From Microvirga sp. (lineage in GTDB: Bacteria; Pseudomonadota; Alphaproteobacteria; Rhizobiales; Beijerinckiaceae), in the NCBI GenBank assembly GCA_029266525.1, contig JAQSWQ010000039.1:1-64000 (forward strand): 64,000 nucleotides of DNA. The letters run 5' to 3'. The translations under genes were made by a program, and so were the position numbers. How positions within the stretch are numbered: the first letter of the stretch is position 1; every line of letters starts with the position of its first letter. Shown piece by piece: positions 61,520 to 64,000 of this stretch. The notes beneath the pieces are model-generated. The model was given only the letters and a program-made list of their open reading frames with translations. It was not told the DNA's origin and ran no database searches.

Positions 61520-62695
61520 CTATTCCCCCGGCGCCGGCACCGCATTCCACAGCTCGGGCCTGAGCTCCTCCGGCCGGTTCGGGAAGAAGAGCGCGCAGGC
61601 GAGCGTCACGAGCGCAAAGCCCGCGAGCACGACGATCGAAGCCGTCAAGCTGCCGGTGCGCTCGTGCAGGAAGCCCACGAGCGGCGCCGCCGCGGCCGCG
61701 CCGAGAAAGCCCACGAAGAAGCGCACCGAGTACATCTTGGCTCTCAGGCCGGGCGAGATGTAGCGCGCCGTCATGGTCTCGTTGACCGTGACCTGACCGA
61801 AGATCGTCGCCGCGACGATGCCGGCGAGCGGCAGCACCATCCAGCCCTTGGCGACGGAAAGCAGGATCATGGCCGGCGCGAGAACCAGAGCCAGCGGCAG
61901 GAAAATGCGCTTCAGCGTGCTGCGGTCGAGGAGGCGGCCGACCGTGAACTGGGTCGCCGCCCCGCACAGCGTCACCGCGAAAGCGAGCGCGCCGACGATC
62001 GGCAGAAGCTGCGGGTCGTCGGCGAGCCGCTCCTGCATCAGCTTCGGTATGAGGATCGTGTAGGCGTTGAAGACGAGCCCCGACACGATTGCGATCAGCA
62101 GCAGCACGATCACGGCCCGCCGCACGAGCGGCGCCGGGATCTCGGGGAAAGGCCGTGCCGCGGCCCGCGCGGCGCCGTCGTGCGGCGGCTCGCGCATCCA
62201 GGCGATGCCGAGGCCAAAGCAGATCGCGCCGGGGACGAGGAAGGCGGCGCGCCAGCCGAATTGCTGGGCGAGGAACGCCGTCACCACGGGCGCGAGCGCG
62301 ACGCCGAAATTGCCGAACACGCCGTTGATGCCGATCGCGCGCCCGACCCGGTCTCCCGCGGCCTCGACCAGCATCGCCGTGCCGATCGGGTGGTAGATCG
62401 CGGCGAAGAGCCCCGCCGCGGCCAGCGCCAGAGCCAGCGCGAGCGGCGTCGAGACAAAGGCCGCGGCAGCGAGCGCGAGCCCCGTGCCGAAGAAGAACGC
62501 CGCCATCAGGGCGTTGCGCCCGAAGCGTGCCGCGAGCCAACCCTGCGGCAGCGAGCCGACGCCGTAGAGCACGAACATCTCGCCATCCGGCCGCGCCATC
62601 GCGAGCACCGCGGTCGGCAGGATCAGGAGCGAGTAGTGGGTCAGGAGATGAGCCGCGTTGATGAGAACGATCTCGCGGCGGGCGGAACTGGCCAT
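61520..62695 (-). CDS. MFS transporter, possibly internally shortened
   Basis: The 391-residue protein shows MFS sequence: LINAAHLLTHYSLLILPTAVL (TM1), then GVGSLPQGWLAARFGRNALM, TM4-5 GTAMLVEAAGDRVGRAIGINGVFGNFG, and a second half. Between TM1 and TM2 I count about 12-14 residues fewer than in relatives I know, so an in-frame deletion is possible; function might be reduced. The substrate is unknown. The frame extends upstream without ribosome binding site. It is divergent from the MATE gene. Confidence 0.78.
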   Translation of the reverse strand: MASSARREIVLINAAHLLTHYSLLILPTAVLAMARPDGEMFVLYGVGSLPQGWLAARFGRNALMAAFFFGTGLALAAAAFVSTPLALALALAAAGLFAAIYHPIGTAMLVEAAGDRVGRAIGINGVFGNFGVALAPVVTAFLAQQFGWRAAFLVPGAICFGLGIAWMREPPHDGAARAAARPFPEIPAPLVRRAVIVLLLIAIVSGLVFNAYTILIPKLMQERLADDPQLLPIVGALAFAVTLCGAATQFTVGRLLDRSTLKRIFLPLALVLAPAMILLSVAKGWMVLPLAGIVAATIFGQVTVNETMTARYISPGLRAKMYSVRFFVGFLGAAAAAPLVGFLHERTGSLTASIVVLAGFALVTLACALFFPNRPEELRPELWNAVPAPGE

Positions 62696-62818
62696 CGCTT
62701 CGGCAAATCCAGGGAACCGGTCCGCATGCTTAGATGATCGTCCGCGCGATGTCGAAGCATGCGCGGCTTGCCTGCTGCGGATGGCCCGCAACGCCCGGGC
62801 CGTTTACAAGGGCGCGCC

Positions 62819-64000
62819 ATGCAGAAGCGGACGGACAAGCGCGCGAGCCGGCTCTCGTGGCGGGCGGAGCTCGCCGCGACGCTTTCGCTCGGCTCGCCGC
62901 TGATCCTGACGAACCTCGCCCAGACCGGACTGACCACGGCCGACGTGATCCTGATGGGCTGGCTCGGCTCGCACGCGCTCGCGGCCGGCGCGCTCGGCAC
63001 GAACATCTATTTCGCCCTCCTGATCTTCGGCATGGGGCTCGTCACGGCAACGGCCCCGCTGATCGCGCAGGAACTCGGGCGCAAGCGCCACTCGGTGCGC
63101 GACGTGCGCCGCACCGTCCGTCAGGGGCTGTGGACCGCGGTCGCGATCTCAGTCCCGGTCTGGCTCGTGCTCTGGAACGCCGAGCCCATCCTTCTCGTGC
63201 TCGGACAGGAGCCGGCGCTCGCGGCGGAGGCCGCGCCCTATGTGCGGACGCTGCAATGGGCCTTCCTGCCCTTCCTCGGCGCCGTCGTGCTGCGCTCCTT
63301 CCTCTCCGCGCTCGAGCGGCCGCGCTGGGTCCTTTTCATGGGCCTCCTGGCGCTGCCGCTCAATATCGCTGTCGCCTGGGCCTTCATGTTCGGAAGCCTT
63401 GGCCTCCCAGCGCTCGGGCTCGCCGGCGCCGGGGTCGCGACCACGGTCGCGAGCCTGTTCATCTTCAGCGGGCTCGCCGTCGTGATCCTCATCGACCGCA
63501 AGCTCCGGCGCTACCGCCTTTTCGGGCGGTTCTGGCGGGCCGATTGGCGGCGTTTCCGCACGATCTGGCGCATCGGCCTGCCGATCGGCGGCACGCTCCT
63601 GTTCGAGGTCGGGCTGTTCAACGCCGCCGCCTTCGTGATGGGGCTGTTCGGGCCGGAGCCGCTCGCCGCGCATGCCATCGCGCTGCAGATCGCTTCGCTC
63701 ACCTTCATGGTGCCGCTCGGGCTCGCGCAGGCCGCGACGGTGCGGGTTGGGCTGGCTTATGGCGCCCGCGATGCCGAAGGCATACGCCGCGCCGGCTGGA
63801 CGGCGTATGCGCTCGGCGTCGGGTTCATGGCCCTGGTCGCCCTCTTGATGATGGCATTCCCGCGCAGCCTCGCCGGCATCTTCCTCGACGCCGCCGATCC
63901 GAAGAACGCCGCCGTGATCGCCTACGCCGTGACCTTCCTCGGATTCGCGGCCCTGTTCCAGGTGGTCGATGGGGCACAGGCGGTCGGCGCGGGCATACTG
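62819..64000 (+). CDS. MATE family multidrug/metabolite exporter (partial at window end)
   Basis: The frame is open from ATG 62819 to the window edge (394 codons). Sequence signatures of NorM/DinF-type MATE transporters are visible: LSLGSPLILTNLAQTGLTTADVILMG, LTFMVPLGLAQAATVRVG near residue 290 and repeated hydrophobic segments for at least 10 of the 12 helices. It exports cationic drugs or organic compounds with Na+ or H+. The end lies outside the window. Confidence 0.92.
   Translation, partial: MQKRTDKRASRLSWRAELAATLSLGSPLILTNLAQTGLTTADVILMGWLGSHALAAGALGTNIYFALLIFGMGLVTATAPLIAQELGRKRHSVRDVRRTVRQGLWTAVAISVPVWLVLWNAEPILLVLGQEPALAAEAAPYVRTLQWAFLPFLGAVVLRSFLSALERPRWVLFMGLLALPLNIAVAWAFMFGSLGLPALGLAGAGVATTVASLFIFSGLAVVILIDRKLRRYRLFGRFWRADWRRFRTIWRIGLPIGGTLLFEVGLFNAAAFVMGLFGPEPLAAHAIALQIASLTFMVPLGLAQAATVRVGLAYGARDAEGIRRAGWTAYALGVGFMALVALLMMAFPRSLAGIFLDAADPKNAAVIAYAVTFLGFAALFQVVDGAQAVGAGIL

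Noticed and set aside
1-64000. tRNA, rRNA, CRISPR arrays and transposable elements
   Set aside because: I looked for cloverleaf-like TTCGA arms, rRNA core sequences, regularly spaced direct repeats and transposase motifs, and found nothing I could defend.

Overview
This is a GC-rich, gene-dense chromosomal window with no rRNA or tRNA gene, no CRISPR array, no transposase and no phage gene that I could see. Gene content and order point to an alphaproteobacterium, most likely of the order Hyphomicrobiales (Rhizobiales). The evidence is the DUF4164-zapA pair divergent from tkt-gap-pgk-class I fba, the dapF-mtaB-ftsY block close to yciB, argD-argF-hslO as one overlapping operon, an orphan Flp pilin, and a class III adenylate cyclase of the FNTAGD type. 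The genus cannot be decided from the window.

Layout. 1-10.2 kb is housekeeping: kup tail, a GFA-family gene, ispA, mtgA, rpmF, a YyaL/thioredoxin-domain protein, mnmE, then hslO-argF-argD on the minus strand. 10.3-19 kb is the cell-division/central-carbon block: zapA and a coiled-coil partner face a tkt-gap-(coiled-coil membrane protein)-pgk-(coiled-coil protein)-fba-(ThiE-like)-(SEL1) run. 19-23 kb holds a lactonase-like amidohydrolase, a beta-hydroxyacid dehydrogenase and several small secreted or membrane unknowns. 23.2-28.3 kb is a TetR-controlled RND efflux operon with a near-perfect 30-bp palindromic operator, followed by a convergent Flp pilin.

28.7-39.8 kb is a mixed catabolic/accessory stretch. 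It has a KDPG-aldolase-family gene, a DUF533 protein, an aminotransferase, an IlvD/Edd dehydratase, a PEP-mutase/isocitrate-lyase-family protein, a tandem GNAT, an SDR and a DenD-like dehydrogenase. Three toxin-antitoxin-like modules lie among them: vapBC, a small-protein/HEPN pair, and DUF433/DUF5615. 39.9-50.4 kb has the adenylate cyclase, a Zn amidohydrolase, a glycine-rich secreted protein, a GH13 glycosidase, and a DapA-family gene divergent from a complete DctPQM TRAP transporter. 50.5-64 kb has ftsY-mtaB-dapF, a GyrI-like secreted protein, a Tat-like metallo-hydrolase, yciB, an FAH hydrolase, a second TetR operon with its own palindromic operator, a zinc alcohol dehydrogenase, small secreted proteins, DUF1003, an MFS transporter, and a MATE exporter cut off by the window end.

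How the genes fit together. The central-carbon run supplies glycolysis/Calvin-type interconversions. The scattered lactonase, IlvD-type dehydratase, KDPG-type aldolase, SDR, DenD, DapA-family enzyme and TRAP importer are the parts list of oxidative sugar-acid catabolism, although their substrates are inferred. No large, obviously new multi-gene defence system is visible. The best candidates for something little described are the small-protein/HEPN pair at 34.6-35.4 kb, the toxin-antitoxin pair embedded between two dehydrogenase genes at 38.2-38.8 kb, and the TetR-controlled unknown protein at 57.5 kb.
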